In this document: one piece after another, positions 44,137-54,121 of the stretch | Layout of the letters: each line of letters begins with the position of its first letter | How positions within the stretch are numbered: the stretch's first letter is position 1 | Source: Gracilimonas sp. | GTDB taxonomy: Bacteria; Bacteroidota; Rhodothermia; Balneolales; Balneolaceae | Reading direction: 5' to 3' | Assembly (NCBI GenBank): GCA_022450045.1 | Contig: JAKURD010000002.1 | Location: 62,001 to 126,000, forward strand | DNA: 64,000 nucleotides | Position numbers and translations under genes: made by a program | Notes under the pieces: model-generated | What the model saw: only the letters and a program-made list of their open reading frames with translations | What the model was told of the DNA's origin: nothing | Databases searched by the model: none

Positions 44137-44328
44137 TTAACGTGTTCGATAAGACCATCGGTTGAGTACGTTAAGCGGGCATTTTGAGGCAAATGCTCGA
44201 AATCCTATGGTTTGTCAGGAATCGAATATTGAATAAATGGCAACCATTGGATTCCCGTTTCCGCGGGAATGACCATATTCATCCATTTTTATCCTTTTAA
44301 CTTGGTTCTTGTCTCGAACTCACATTAA
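44137..44328. mobile_element. MITE-like element, family B, copy 2 (about 192 bp)
   Basis: The right end CTCGAACTCACATTAA and the 27 bp before it match the right end of the element at 25965-26282, 38 of 43 positions by eye. The left end TTAACGTGTTCGATAAGACC is a worn version of the same terminal repeat. Inside is a palindrome ATTCCCG/CGGGAAT (44251-44270). It has no gene and sits directly after the third ompH stop. Confidence 0.6.
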
Positions 44329-44364
44329 TTAAACAGTCAGTTTTACCAAACCTATTCAATATTC

Positions 44365-44393
44365 AAAGCCACTCTTAAAAAGTGGCTTTTTTT
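44365..44393 (+). terminator. Rho-independent terminator after the bamA-ompH cluster
   Basis: AAAGCCACT (44365-44373), loop CTTAAAA, AGTGGCTTT (44381-44389) followed by a T-run. It lies between the convergent ompH cluster and the VWA gene (ending 44392). Confidence 0.88.
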
Positions 44394-45504
44394 ATTTCAC
44401 ATTCTTTTTACGGTTTTGGATATAATCCTCAAAAATATATCCACCAAGGTCATCAAGCGAAGCAAAATAGGCTTTACCCTTATTAGCTTCGGTCATTTCT
44501 CTTACAAAGCTTTGCAAATAAGGATCCTGAGCTATCATAAATGTGGTAATAGTGATTTGATCCCGCCGGCATTTTACCGCTTCATCAAGCACTTTGTTGA
44601 CGATCTTACGGTCTAAGCCAAAACTATTTTTATATAGTCTTCCATTCTCGATCATGCAGGATGGCTTTCCATCTGTGATCATAAAGATCTGTTTATTTGC
44701 ATATTTTTTACGTTGAAGGATATGTCTGGCTACTTCCAAACCCTGCTTTGTATTAGTGTGATAAGGGCCAACCTTTAAGTATGGCAGATCATCTACCGCT
44801 ATTTGCCAGGCCTCATTTCCAAAGGCCACTATGTCGAGGGAGTCTTTAGCATAATTGTTCATGATCAGTTCTGAAAGAGCCATAGCGACTTTTTTAGCCG
44901 GCGTAATTCTATCCTCTCCATACAATATCATAGAGTGGCTCAGGTCGATCAATAACACAGTTGCTACTGAGGTATAGTGATCTGTTTCATAAACTTCCAA
45001 ATCATCTTCCTGCAGATTGAAGGCATCTATGGAGCTATGGTTAAGCATATTCAGCATAGTCCCAACGCTGTCTATTTGGCCTATGTCATCTCCCTGTGTC
45101 CATTTACGTGTCTCAGGCTGCCGTTCGAGTCCGCGCCCTGTGTGCGGTGATTTGTGGGAACCCAGTCCACCTTTCTCTAAATTCTTGAAGACTTCCTCAA
45201 GGGAGCGTTTCCTGATACTGCGTTCGGTTTTTTTGGTGATGATAAGTCCGGAGCCCTCCCGGTCTTTATCGATATATCCGCGTTCTTTCAGTTCATCAAT
45301 AAAATCGCTCAATGAATACCCATCATCAAATTGGCCGGTGATGTCGTATTCGTTATCCAGTTCGGTCAACCATTTCAAAGCTTGAGAAACATCCCCGCTT
45401 GAGATAGTTAATAACTGCTGAAATAGATCCCAGAGTGTATCAAAAGGGGATTTACCGTCTGGAGCGGCAAAGCGCTCATCCCATTCAAAATATTTAAAGT
45501 GCAT
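44392..45504 (-). CDS. VWA-domain protein
   Basis: The 370-residue protein has an N-terminal helical region (1-180) and a von Willebrand A domain at about 185-350. The metal-ion site DLSHSM (motif DxSxS) lies in TVLLIDLSHSMILYGEDRIT, and the second metal residue is likely in IFMITDGKPSC. Such proteins usually work with a MoxR-type AAA ATPase in assembling metal centres or complexes, but none is adjacent. It is convergent with the ompH cluster and divergent from rnhB. Confidence 0.8.
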   Translation of the reverse strand: MHFKYFEWDERFAAPDGKSPFDTLWDLFQQLLTISSGDVSQALKWLTELDNEYDITGQFDDGYSLSDFIDELKERGYIDKDREGSGLIITKKTERSIRKRSLEEVFKNLEKGGLGSHKSPHTGRGLERQPETRKWTQGDDIGQIDSVGTMLNMLNHSSIDAFNLQEDDLEVYETDHYTSVATVLLIDLSHSMILYGEDRITPAKKVAMALSELIMNNYAKDSLDIVAFGNEAWQIAVDDLPYLKVGPYHTNTKQGLEVARHILQRKKYANKQIFMITDGKPSCMIENGRLYKNSFGLDRKIVNKVLDEAVKCRRDQITITTFMIAQDPYLQSFVREMTEANKGKAYFASLDDLGGYIFEDYIQNRKKNVK

Positions 45505-45606
45505 GGTATTCCTTTTTCTTAATCAAATACTTACTTGGTCAAATGAGTTCCATATCTTATCATTTCTTTATTAATGTTAGTAATAAAAATAGGGTAACAC
45601 AGGAAC

Positions 45607-46233
45607 ATGGAAAAATCTGAAAAACCGGACAGGCTAAAATTTGAACGCCGGTTGTGGAATGAGGGATATAGCCACATTGCAGGCCTTGATGAAGTCGGAA
45701 GAGGATGTCTTGCGGGGCCTGTTGTTGCAGCAGGAGTTATTTTTGAACCGGGTACAGATATTCCGGAAATAAGAGACAGTAAAGTGGTTACCGAAAAAGA
45801 GCGTCTTAAGCTCAGTGAGAGAATTAAAAAGAAGGCTATTTTTTGGAGCATTAAAGAGGGAAATATTCATGAGATCAATGAACTGAATATATTATGGGCG
45901 TCTCTTCATACGATGCAAAAATGTGTGGATGATATGCATCCTAACCCGGAATATTTATTAGTTGACGGGAATAGATACATCAGCTCTCTCATTCCGTACA
46001 CCTGTTTGGTAAAGGGGGATGACCGGTCGATGAGTATAGCTGCCGCATCAATTTTGGCAAAGGTATATCGTGATGAGTTGATGAAGGAATTACATAATAA
46101 ATATCCCGAATATGGATGGGATACAAATGTGGGATATCCAACTCCCCTTCACAAGAAGGCCTTGAAACAGTTTGGATACACTAAATATCACCGGACTACA
46201 TTCAATCTGGGGACACAAAAGAAAAGGCCATAA
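45607..46233 (+). CDS. rnhB: ribonuclease HII
   Basis: Removes ribonucleotides and RNA strands from RNA-DNA hybrids. The 208-residue protein has the family start HIAGLDEVGRGCLAGPVVAA with the catalytic Asp-Glu pair, and further Asp residues in YLLVDGNRYI and KGDDRSMSIAAASILAKVYR. Length is standard. It lies between the divergent VWA gene and convergent rodA, with 5 bp between its stop and the rodA stop. Confidence 0.95.
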   Translation: MEKSEKPDRLKFERRLWNEGYSHIAGLDEVGRGCLAGPVVAAGVIFEPGTDIPEIRDSKVVTEKERLKLSERIKKKAIFWSIKEGNIHEINELNILWASLHTMQKCVDDMHPNPEYLLVDGNRYISSLIPYTCLVKGDDRSMSIAAASILAKVYRDELMKELHNKYPEYGWDTNVGYPTPLHKKALKQFGYTKYHRTTFNLGTQKKRP

Positions 46234-46238
46234 TTATA

Positions 46239-47489
46239 TTATCGGTAGATGCTGAATTCCCTTTTATAGAAATCCATATTAAGGCATATTGCCAGCATAA
46301 TCGTATTCGTTAAAAATGCAGAACCCCCATAGCTTATAAATGGAAGCGGCAGGCCTATTACAGGAAGCAGAGCTGAGGCACTTCCCACATTGATAAAGAA
46401 ATGCACAAAAAAAACTGCGGTAACGCTTACCGTTACCAACTGTGCAAAAGGATGTTTGTGATTCCCGGCCATATTCAACAAACGGATGAACAGGAATAGA
46501 AATGCTAAAATAACAATAGCAGCTCCAATAAATCCGAATTCTTCACCAATTACACAAAAGACAAAATCAGTCCATTGCTCAGGCAAAAACTTGAGCTGAG
46601 TTTGGGTTCCTTCCAAAAAGCCCTTTCCGGTAAGGCCACCGGAACCAATGGCAGTTTTTGCCTGTATCACATTCCAGCCGGCACCGGTTGGGTCGTAAGA
46701 GGGATTTGTAAACGCAGCTATTCGAGCTATTTGGTGAGGTTGCAGCAATTGGGTGATAGCTAATTGAACCCCTGAAATGGTCAAAAATCCCGTGACTAAA
46801 GAGGCAATGGAAAGCCAAAGTCTTCTCTGAACGAAAAAGATCACACAGGTTAGAATGACAGCAGCGATCGCACCATAGTACCATTCAATGACCGACAAAT
46901 AAACAATAATGGCCGGAGAGATCATGAAAAGTGAAACGCCGTAGGGTAATCCTGACCAAAATAACATAACCGGGATAAGAGCTAAAAATATAAGTGCTGT
47001 ACCGAGATCGTTTTGCAGAAAAACCAAGATGGTAGGTATAAGGATAATGACCACCGCAATAAGAGCATATCGTACATTTTCGGCTGAGATGTCTCGCCGG
47101 CTTGTCAGGTAGTTGGCCGTAGCAAGGATAGTCGCAATTTTCATTAATTCACTCGCCTGAAGATTAGCAGGGCCAAGCCTTAACCAACTTTTGGCTCCGT
47201 TGATTTCTGTTCCAAATGCGAGTGTGAGGAGCATTAAAATGATTCCTATAGCATATAAAGCATATGACAATTGTATAAAGGTACGAGGAGATACTAATTG
47301 AACCGCGATCAAAACAAAGAGTGAGATCAATACCCATGCCGATTGCTTAAAGAAATTATTTTGTATGTATTCGGGCAGGAACTGAGAAACAGGCCCCTGG
47401 GTGGCACTGTAAATTGCAATGAGCCCGATCGCAGATAGCAACATCCACGTGAAAAGTACCGACCAGCTAAATTCTCTTAGGTTATTCAT
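46239..47489 (-). CDS. rodA: rod-shape peptidoglycan glycosyltransferase RodA
   Basis: SEDS-family polymerase that extends glycan strands with PBP2 in the elongasome. The 416-residue, ten-span protein has WLRLGPANLQASELMKIATI, FLQNDLGTALIF, NVIQAKTAIGSGGLTGKGFL and GLPLPFISYGGSAFLTNTIM, all SEDS landmarks. Its start overlaps the mrdA stop by 8 nt. It is last in the minus-strand mreB-mreC-mreD-mrdA-rodA series, which indicates a rod-shaped or curved cell. Confidence 0.95.
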   Translation of the reverse strand: MNNLREFSWSVLFTWMLLSAIGLIAIYSATQGPVSQFLPEYIQNNFFKQSAWVLISLFVLIAVQLVSPRTFIQLSYALYAIGIILMLLTLAFGTEINGAKSWLRLGPANLQASELMKIATILATANYLTSRRDISAENVRYALIAVVIILIPTILVFLQNDLGTALIFLALIPVMLFWSGLPYGVSLFMISPAIIVYLSVIEWYYGAIAAVILTCVIFFVQRRLWLSIASLVTGFLTISGVQLAITQLLQPHQIARIAAFTNPSYDPTGAGWNVIQAKTAIGSGGLTGKGFLEGTQTQLKFLPEQWTDFVFCVIGEEFGFIGAAIVILAFLFLFIRLLNMAGNHKHPFAQLVTVSVTAVFFVHFFINVGSASALLPVIGLPLPFISYGGSAFLTNTIMLAICLNMDFYKREFSIYR

Positions 47490-49335
47490 TAACGGGAGTG
47501 ATTAAGTCATTATTTGCTTCAGGATCAATAGGTTCAAAATTAATGACATGTTCATAGATCCAATTTCTGGAGATCTCACCCATAAAATATTTTTCGATGA
47601 TAAGGGAAGCGATCGGTGCAGCAGACCGTGAGGCAAAACCGGCATTTTCAACAAATGCGGTTACTACAATTTCGGGATTATCCATAGGGGCAAAAGAGGT
47701 GAACCATCCATGATCCAATCCATGAGGATTTTGAGCTGTCCCTGTTTTACCGGCTATTTCAATGTCCTGATGATTGGCATACCATCTGCCGCTGCCTTCA
47801 ACCACCACGCCGCGCATTCCTCTTTTGATCACATCAAGGTATTCGTCCTTTATCCATTCAATCTTCTTTCGCTGCGGATGAATATTGGTCAAATTTCCTT
47901 TAGGATCTTTAATTCCCTGGACAAGATGTGGCTTGATCCGATATCCGCCATTAGCTATAGTGCTGGTCATTTGAGCAATTTGTATCGGAGAAACTGAGAT
48001 CATGCCCTGGCCAATGCCAAAATTAAGCACATCTCCCAACCCCCAATAACGATCTCCAAATCTATTGTTGAGATAGGTACTGTCAGGGATGATTCCTGCA
48101 TTGGCATTTGGAAGATCTACAGCATTTGGAACACCTAAGCCAAAATCATTAATCAGATCACTCCATTCATTGAGTTTACCACTTGTAGCTATCTGATCCA
48201 TCAACGACAAGAAATAGGTGTTACTGGAAAAGGTAATGGCTTTCTCTAAATCATATTCACCGATATCAGCCAGATCACGGTAGGCGCGCCCGCGTATGTA
48301 TGCCCCGCTGTTATAGACTTCAGTTTCCGGAGTAATGATGCCCAGGTGCAAGCCGATGATTCCCATTAAAGGCTTGAAGATAGACCCGGGGGGCTGTCTG
48401 CTTGATATAGCCCGATTATACAGCGGAGTTGTTGAATCAGTATTAATAGCCTGCCAATAATCCAGGTCTAATCTGCCCGCAAGCCTGTCAAGATCATAGG
48501 AAGGAGAACTGACCATGGCCAATATTGCACCTGTATTAGGATTCATGGCTATAACAGCACCTCTTTTGCCTTCCATTAATTCTTCAGCGAAGATCTGCAG
48601 ATCCGTATCAAGGGTAGTAATAATATCAGCTCCCTGAACCGGCGTTCGAGTAAGAGTATTATCTTCAAAATTTCCGAGAGCCTGCCCCAAAGCATTAACC
48701 CGCAAATAATTTATGCCCATTCTACCTCTTAAAGTATCCTGATAGATCATTTCAAGGCCACTTTTACCAACTTTATCGCCCAGCCTAAGAGTGGATATTT
48801 GTTGGTATTCATTTTCATTGGCTTCCCTAAGATATCCAAGTAAGTGTGAAGCTTTCATCCCAGTAGGGTAGTGGCGCTTGCTTTCAATCTGATGACCTAT
48901 GCCCGGCAATCTCCACAGATTCTCTTGTACAGCTGAAAAAGTGGAGAAATCGATCTCTGTAAATAATCGGGAAGTTCGGTGCCAGGAATAATCCTGTGCT
49001 TGTTGTATATGAGATGCCAGTAACGAGTCCGGTATGTTGAGAATAGAAGAAAGCAGCGGAATATTGCTTTTATCGAAAAGGGAGGGGGTTATAGTGATCG
49101 AGAAGATGGGTTCATTATCAACAATGAGCCTGCCGTTTCTGTCATAGATCAAGCCTCTTGCGGGATCAATATATTCCTGCCGTATCGAATTCTCCTGACC
49201 GAGCGCGGCATACATATCGTATTCCACGATCTGTAGATAAAATACTCGGCCAAGCACAATGAAGGTCAAGCCAAAAATGATTACCTGCAAAGCCCGTATG
49301 GAAGTTCGTGTCCTATTTGTTTGACCTGTTGTCAT
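47482..49335 (-). CDS. mrdA: penicillin-binding protein 2 (elongasome transpeptidase)
   Basis: Cross-links peptidoglycan along the cell side wall with RodA. The frame is open from 49374, but the ATG at 49335 gives MTTGQTNRTRTSIRALQVII with the membrane anchor and leaves a 4-bp gap to the mreD stop, so I prefer it (617 residues). The PBP-dimer domain is followed by a transpeptidase with SxxK in RQPPGSIFKPL, SxN in ITFSSNTYFL and KTG in IAGKTGTAQNPHG. All three catalytic motifs are intact. Confidence 0.94.
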   Translation of the reverse strand: MTTGQTNRTRTSIRALQVIIFGLTFIVLGRVFYLQIVEYDMYAALGQENSIRQEYIDPARGLIYDRNGRLIVDNEPIFSITITPSLFDKSNIPLLSSILNIPDSLLASHIQQAQDYSWHRTSRLFTEIDFSTFSAVQENLWRLPGIGHQIESKRHYPTGMKASHLLGYLREANENEYQQISTLRLGDKVGKSGLEMIYQDTLRGRMGINYLRVNALGQALGNFEDNTLTRTPVQGADIITTLDTDLQIFAEELMEGKRGAVIAMNPNTGAILAMVSSPSYDLDRLAGRLDLDYWQAINTDSTTPLYNRAISSRQPPGSIFKPLMGIIGLHLGIITPETEVYNSGAYIRGRAYRDLADIGEYDLEKAITFSSNTYFLSLMDQIATSGKLNEWSDLINDFGLGVPNAVDLPNANAGIIPDSTYLNNRFGDRYWGLGDVLNFGIGQGMISVSPIQIAQMTSTIANGGYRIKPHLVQGIKDPKGNLTNIHPQRKKIEWIKDEYLDVIKRGMRGVVVEGSGRWYANHQDIEIAGKTGTAQNPHGLDHGWFTSFAPMDNPEIVVTAFVENAGFASRSAAPIASLIIEKYFMGEISRNWIYEHVINFEPIDPEANNDLITPVNE

Positions 49336-49339
49336 ACAC

Positions 49340-49810
49340 CTAATTACCTTTAAAAATGAAAAGTATTGAGCCAAGTAATGCAGTGTATAAACTATCTAAA
49401 AGAATAAAAATTATAGGGGAAAAACTTGCTGAATAAGCATCGGCGAAGCTTGCTAAACCTAAGAATATGAGATTATGTGAAATGGCAGCAATAAATATGA
49501 CAAGGAAAATTTGCCATATCAATAATCGGTTTTCCTTTCTGCGGTTAAGGAAGTTAAAAGCCATGAAGCATAGCAAAGTTTTAGAGAACATATTCAGTCC
49601 CCAATAATCGAAGAGAGCATCTTGCAGGAAGCTTAATCCTGCAACGATAAGGATAAGTTTTACCCGATCGTATTTCATGGTTATCCAAAGCACAAAGATA
49701 AGCAGGGGGTCGGGAGTAGCGCCAAAAAAACTGAGATGCTGGAATACAAATACTTCGGCAAGAATGAAGCTGAAACCTATTAATATGTCTTTATAAGTAT
49801 CCGTGCTCAT
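49340..49810 (-). CDS. mreD: rod shape-determining protein MreD
   Basis: Small inner-membrane protein of the MreBCD complex. The 156 residues hold about five hydrophobic spans. The pattern SFFGATPDPLLIFVLWITMK and LSFLQDALFDYWGLNMFSKT matches MreD, including the conserved D-x-L/F loop. Sequence identity in this family is low, so gene order is the main support: it overlaps mreC by 4 nt and is followed by mrdA. Confidence 0.85.
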   Translation of the reverse strand: MSTDTYKDILIGFSFILAEVFVFQHLSFFGATPDPLLIFVLWITMKYDRVKLILIVAGLSFLQDALFDYWGLNMFSKTLLCFMAFNFLNRRKENRLLIWQIFLVIFIAAISHNLIFLGLASFADAYSASFSPIIFILLDSLYTALLGSILFIFKGN

Positions 49811-50649
49811 TCAAAAAGTTGATTATACTCTTGTTGCAAATTAGAAACGTTTGAATCCGGTTCAAATTCAATGATAAAACCTTGGTCAATATCAGCCAGC
49901 ATTACGTAGGGCTCCAGGAAAATACGTTGGGTTTGTCTGCCGGGTTCCGGCTCAGTCCTTATAACTCTGCCAATGGGTATTCCGGCAGGGAACTGGTTGC
50001 TGCTTCCTGAGGTTTCCACCACATAGCCACTGTCAACCGATATGGTCTTGGGAACAAAATCCATCACTAATTCACCATATATCTCACCGTTCCAGCTCAC
50101 GATTCCGTTGGCTTGATTTTCCTGAATGCGTGCGCTTACTCTGAATAAAGAATTGTAGTAAGGCATAACTTGTGAATAATAATTACCTGCCAATACAATT
50201 TTTCCGATCAGTCCATTGGAGTTAACCAATGGCATACCTTCTTTTAAGCCGTGCGAGGTTCCGCCATCAACAGTCAGAATATTATTCAGGCCGTCCAGCT
50301 GTTTGCCTACAATAAGTACGGGGGTCATTTCAAAATTACTTTCCTTACGATATTCTAACAGTGCTCTCAGCTCCTTATTCTCCTCTTCGATAGCGCGCAA
50401 GCGGCTCAATTCATCCTGTAATAAGATATTTTGGCGCTGTAAATAGGTATTGGTATTCAGAGCCTGCCGGTACACCCGGATATTTGCAAGGGGTTCCTCA
50501 AGTACACTGAAAGAAGTAACAGAAATTTTTCGCAGGGTATCTATACCGCCCTGATGCCTGCCAATCATGATGGCGAAAGCAAACAGTAAGATGAGGGCAG
50601 TTATTATGTAATCTTTAGCATCACTTAATTTGAATGATCTAAATCGCAT
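49807..50649 (-). CDS. mreC: rod shape-determining protein MreC
   Basis: Periplasmic scaffold that links MreB to PBP2. The 280-residue protein has one N-terminal membrane span (about 15-33), a coiled-coil (LQRQNILLQDELSRLRAIEE) and the beta-rich MreC domain with TVDGGTSHGLKEGMPLVNSN, GLIGKIV and FPAGIPIGRV. It sits between mreB (14-bp gap) and mreD (4-nt overlap). Confidence 0.93.
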   Translation of the reverse strand: MRFRSFKLSDAKDYIITALILLFAFAIMIGRHQGGIDTLRKISVTSFSVLEEPLANIRVYRQALNTNTYLQRQNILLQDELSRLRAIEEENKELRALLEYRKESNFEMTPVLIVGKQLDGLNNILTVDGGTSHGLKEGMPLVNSNGLIGKIVLAGNYYSQVMPYYNSLFRVSARIQENQANGIVSWNGEIYGELVMDFVPKTISVDSGYVVETSGSSNQFPAGIPIGRVIRTEPEPGRQTQRIFLEPYVMLADIDQGFIIEFEPDSNVSNLQQEYNQLFE

Positions 50650-50663
50650 TCATTTCCGGGGTA

Positions 50664-51728
50664 TTAGGAAATTACCGGTCGGTAATATTCAAGGTTTTCA
50701 AGTATGGCACCGGTACCGCGAACAACGGCAGTAAGAGGATCTTCAGCAATATGAACCGGAAGATCTGTAGTTTCCATGATCAGTCTGTCGAGATTCTTGA
50801 GAAGTGCTCCACCGCCGGTCAACATAATACCTCGGTCCAAAATATCAGCTGAGAGTTCAGGCGGAGTTTGTTCCAGTGATTTGGTAATGGATTCCACAAT
50901 GGTATTTACCGATTCGGCAATAGCTTCCCGCGCATCCTTGGATGTAATGTGTCTGGTTCTTGGAACTCCATTTACCAAGTCACGACCTTTGGTGATCATC
51001 TCCAGCTCTTCATCAAGGGGAGCAGCTGAACCGATCTCACATTTGATCTTCTCGGCCGTACGTTCACCGATCAGTAAATTGTGATTTCTCCGGAAATAGT
51101 TAATGATATCATCATTTAACTCATCTCCACCCAAACGCACCGATTGTGCGTAAACAATACCCGAAAGAGCAATGACAGCAATCTCGGTGGTTCCACCACC
51201 AATATCGACGATCATGCTTCCAACCGGTTCATGCACATCTAAACCAATTCCAATAGCAGCCGCCATCGGTTCATCCACTAAATAAACTTCTTTTGCCCCG
51301 GCATGTTCGGCACTGTCACGTACTGCTCGTCGCTCAACTTCTGTGATTCCACTGGGAACACAGATCACCATTTGGCGCGTAGTGGAATACCATTTCATTT
51401 TCACTTTTTTGATCATTCCACGGATCATTTGTTCAGCTACTTCAAAATCAGCAATTACACCATCTCTGAGAGGGCGTACAGTCCTGATCTTGTTGTGAGT
51501 TTTTTCGTGCATCAGGCGGGCTTCATGTCCCGTAGCAACGGGTACATTCTGCTGATTCAATGCCACTATGGAAGGTTCATTAAGCACGATGCCTTCACCG
51601 CGAGAGTAGATAAGGGTATTTGCTGTACCCAGATCGATGGCTATATCGGTATAAAGAAAATCTAAGAAGCCTTTTTGAGATTGTTTTTTTGAGTGCTCTG
51701 AGGTATTCACGCCGCGAGATTCTGACAT
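50664..51728 (-). CDS. mreB: rod shape-determining actin homologue MreB
   Basis: Actin-like filament that directs side-wall growth. The 354-residue protein has the phosphate-1 loop AIDLGTANTLIY, MVICVPSGITEVERRAVRDS, phosphate-2 loop IVDIGGGTTEIAVIALSGIV and the LTGGGALLKNLDRLI adenosine motif. An extra N-terminal basic/polar tail (MSESRGVNTSEHSKKQSQKG) precedes the fold. It is the first gene of the shape cluster and lies 142 bp after purH. Confidence 0.96.
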   Translation of the reverse strand: MSESRGVNTSEHSKKQSQKGFLDFLYTDIAIDLGTANTLIYSRGEGIVLNEPSIVALNQQNVPVATGHEARLMHEKTHNKIRTVRPLRDGVIADFEVAEQMIRGMIKKVKMKWYSTTRQMVICVPSGITEVERRAVRDSAEHAGAKEVYLVDEPMAAAIGIGLDVHEPVGSMIVDIGGGTTEIAVIALSGIVYAQSVRLGGDELNDDIINYFRRNHNLLIGERTAEKIKCEIGSAAPLDEELEMITKGRDLVNGVPRTRHITSKDAREAIAESVNTIVESITKSLEQTPPELSADILDRGIMLTGGGALLKNLDRLIMETTDLPVHIAEDPLTAVVRGTGAILENLEYYRPVIS

Positions 51729-51870
51729 TTGCGCTATTTAAGTAAATTGAACATTATGAGGTGTAGATCGAAAGAAAATACAATATTGGGATTGTATTTG
51801 CGAATGTTTAAGACATGAAAAATTGGAATTTTATAATAAGGAGAAAATTCATTTTTTAAAGGTCCGCAGG

Positions 51871-53445
51871 TTAATGTTTAAAGTGGCGTTGGCCTGTAAA
51901 GATCATTGCCATATCATATTCATCTGCTTTTTGGATTACGTCTTCATCTCGAATACTTCCTCCGGGCTGTATCACTGCTTTTGCTCCTGCTTTTGCAGCG
52001 GCTTCAACACCATCAGCAAATGGGAAGAAGGCATCCGATGCAACGGCCGATCCATTAAGTTCCAGGCCTTCTTTTCCGGCTTTAGCAACGGCTATTTCTG
52101 AAGAATCAACCCGGCTTGTTTGCCCTGATCCAATTCCCAGCGTTCGGCCTTCTTTGGCATAAACGATGGCATTTGATTTTACATGACGAACTACTTTCCA
52201 TGAAAACAACAAGTCTTTCATTTCCTGCCCGGTTGGTTTTCTTTTGGTAACCACTTTGAATTTATCCGGATCGGCAGGACTTAGATCGGCTTGTTGATCC
52301 AGCATGCCGCCAAAAATAGTTCGTGATGACGTGGCTTGTACTTCCTTAACCGACTTTTTGATCCGTATTAATCTGCGATTTTTTTTCTGGGTAAGAAGCT
52401 CCAGTGCATCTTCACTGTAGTCGGGCGCAATGATGATCTCGGTGAAGATCTCATCAATAGCTTTTGCGGTTTCAATATCCAGTTTCTGATTCACCACAAC
52501 AATGCCGCCAAAGGGCGAAACCCGGTCTGTGCTAAATGCTTTTTTATATGCTTCGGTCAGGTTTGCATCAACACCAACTCCACTTGGTATGGTGTGTTTT
52601 ATGATAGCACAGGCCGGTTCATTGGTATCAAAATCTGAGATGATATTCAGTGCGGCATCCACGTCCAGATAATTGTTGTAGCTAAGCTGCTTTCCGTGAA
52701 AGCAATCGATGAAATCATTTTGATTCCCATAAACAGCAGCTTTTTGATGGGGATTTTCACCATAACGCAATTCCTGCGAGAGTGGCAGAGAGATATTGAT
52801 TTGTTTAGCCGGCTCTTCTTTAATTAGTTTAGTGAAGTAATTAGAGATCGCGGAATCATAGTCGGCGGTATGTGCAAAAGCATCTTTGGCAAGTGCTTTC
52901 CTTGTATCAAAAGAAATCGCCATATGTTCTTCAAATTCCTCAATAAATGATGTGTATTGAGCAGGGGAACTGAGTATAGAAACATGGGCAAAGTTTTTGG
53001 CGGCAGCGCGGATAATAGTGGGGCCACCAATGTCAATGAATTCAGTGGCTTCAGCCGGTGTCACATTAGGATCAGCTACTTTGTCTTTGAACGGATACAA
53101 GTTCACAACTACCAATTCGATAGGAGTGATACCAAGTTTCTTGATCTCTTTCAGGTCAGCTTCATGCGAAGTCCGGGCCAGTATCCCTCCGTGTACCATC
53201 GGATGTAACGTTTTAACCCTTCCGTTCAGGCATTCCTGAAATCCGGTAACTTCTGATACATCCTTCACCGGAATACCTTCTTTTTGAATGGCCCTGGCTG
53301 TCCCTCCGGTTGAGATGATCTCTACTCCTGATTTGTGAAGGGATTGAGCCAGTTCAGTAATGCCCCTTTTATCTGAAACAGAAAGGAGAGCTCTTTTAAT
53401 TTTTTGTGAGGTTGTGGGTAGCTTCGAAAGCGGTTTTAAAGACAC
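51871..53445 (-). CDS. purH: bifunctional AICAR formyltransferase/IMP cyclohydrolase
   Basis: Last two steps of de novo IMP synthesis. The 524-residue protein has the N-terminal cyclohydrolase domain ([55 protein letters not shown]) and the C-terminal transformylase with [14 protein letters not shown] (Lys-His catalytic pair), [10 protein letters not shown] and [20 protein letters not shown]. It lies 13 bp downstream of purN, and the two share a purine role. Confidence 0.95.
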   Translation of the reverse strand: MSLKPLSKLPTTSQKIKRALLSVSDKRGITELAQSLHKSGVEIISTGGTARAIQKEGIPVKDVSEVTGFQECLNGRVKTLHPMVHGGILARTSHEADLKEIKKLGITPIELVVVNLYPFKDKVADPNVTPAEATEFIDIGGPTIIRAAAKNFAHVSILSSPAQYTSFIEEFEEHMAISFDTRKALAKDAFAHTADYDSAISNYFTKLIKEEPAKQINISLPLSQELRYGENPHQKAAVYGNQNDFIDCFHGKQLSYNNYLDVDAALNIISDFDTNEPACAIIKHTIPSGVGVDANLTEAYKKAFSTDRVSPFGGIVVVNQKLDIETAKAIDEIFTEIIIAPDYSEDALELLTQKKNRRLIRIKKSVKEVQATSSRTIFGGMLDQQADLSPADPDKFKVVTKRKPTGQEMKDLLFSWKVVRHVKSNAIVYAKEGRTLGIGSGQTSRVDSSEIAVAKAGKEGLELNGSAVASDAFFPFADGVEAAAKAGAKAVIQPGGSIRDEDVIQKADEYDMAMIFTGQRHFKH

Positions 53446-53458
53446 GGTAAGATATAGT

Positions 53459-54043
53459 TTAGAGGGTTTGCAGATATTTTTCTATGGCGGCAGGGTAAAG
53501 CCAGTGTTCTTCTTTTAGAATTTTTTTAGCAAGTTGTTCAGGCGTATCATTTTCTTTAACCTTTACAACAGAACGGGCAATAACCGGGCCTTCATCAAAC
53601 TTGCCGGTAACTATATGAACCGAACACCCGGATTGGTGATCTTTGGAATTGATGACAGCACGGTGAACATTCATTCCATAAAATCCTTTTCCTCCGAATT
53701 TCGGTAATAAGGAGGGGTGAATGTTTAGAATACGATTCTCAAATTTTCTGATTACGGGAGCAGGGATCTTTTTCAAGTATCCAGCCAAAACTATTAGATC
53801 TGTCTCCCAGGAAGTAAGCTGATCAATTAACTCTTCTGCAAATTTTTTGTCATCGGGCAGCTTATTGGGAGCGAGCACGCGTGCAGGGATGCCATGGTTT
53901 TCAGCCCGTTCTAAGGCTCCTATATGATTTCTATCGGTGATAAGCCCGGCAATATTAGCGGTAATATTACCGGCATTTACAGCATCAATTATGGATTGAA
54001 AGTTAGTGCCCGAGCCGGAGGCAAAAACAACGATATTCTTCAA
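53459..54043 (-). CDS. purN: phosphoribosylglycinamide formyltransferase
   Basis: Transfers formyl to GAR in purine synthesis. The 194-residue protein has IVVFASGSGTNFQSIIDA with the phosphate loop, VLAGYLKKIPAPVIRKFENR, ILNIHPSLLPKFGGKGFYG with the catalytic Asn-His, and the Asp motif in VTGKFDEGPVIA. Length fits. It is followed by purH at 13 bp. The upstream AI-2E permease gene is 78 bp away. Confidence 0.95.
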   Translation of the reverse strand: MKNIVVFASGSGTNFQSIIDAVNAGNITANIAGLITDRNHIGALERAENHGIPARVLAPNKLPDDKKFAEELIDQLTSWETDLIVLAGYLKKIPAPVIRKFENRILNIHPSLLPKFGGKGFYGMNVHRAVINSKDHQSGCSVHIVTGKFDEGPVIARSVVKVKENDTPEQLAKKILKEEHWLYPAAIEKYLQTL

Positions 54044-54121
54044 AAGACCTTAGGGTTTTGCATTGCCTGATTGGGCGGAAAAGATAGCAAATGTTTAGGT
54101 TGAATAAAGAATTTAATTCAG

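Noticed and set aside
49336..49374. Longer start for PBP2 at 49374
   Set aside because: It would overlap mreD by 35 nt and add an unlike stretch. The ATG at 49335 leaves a 4-bp gap.
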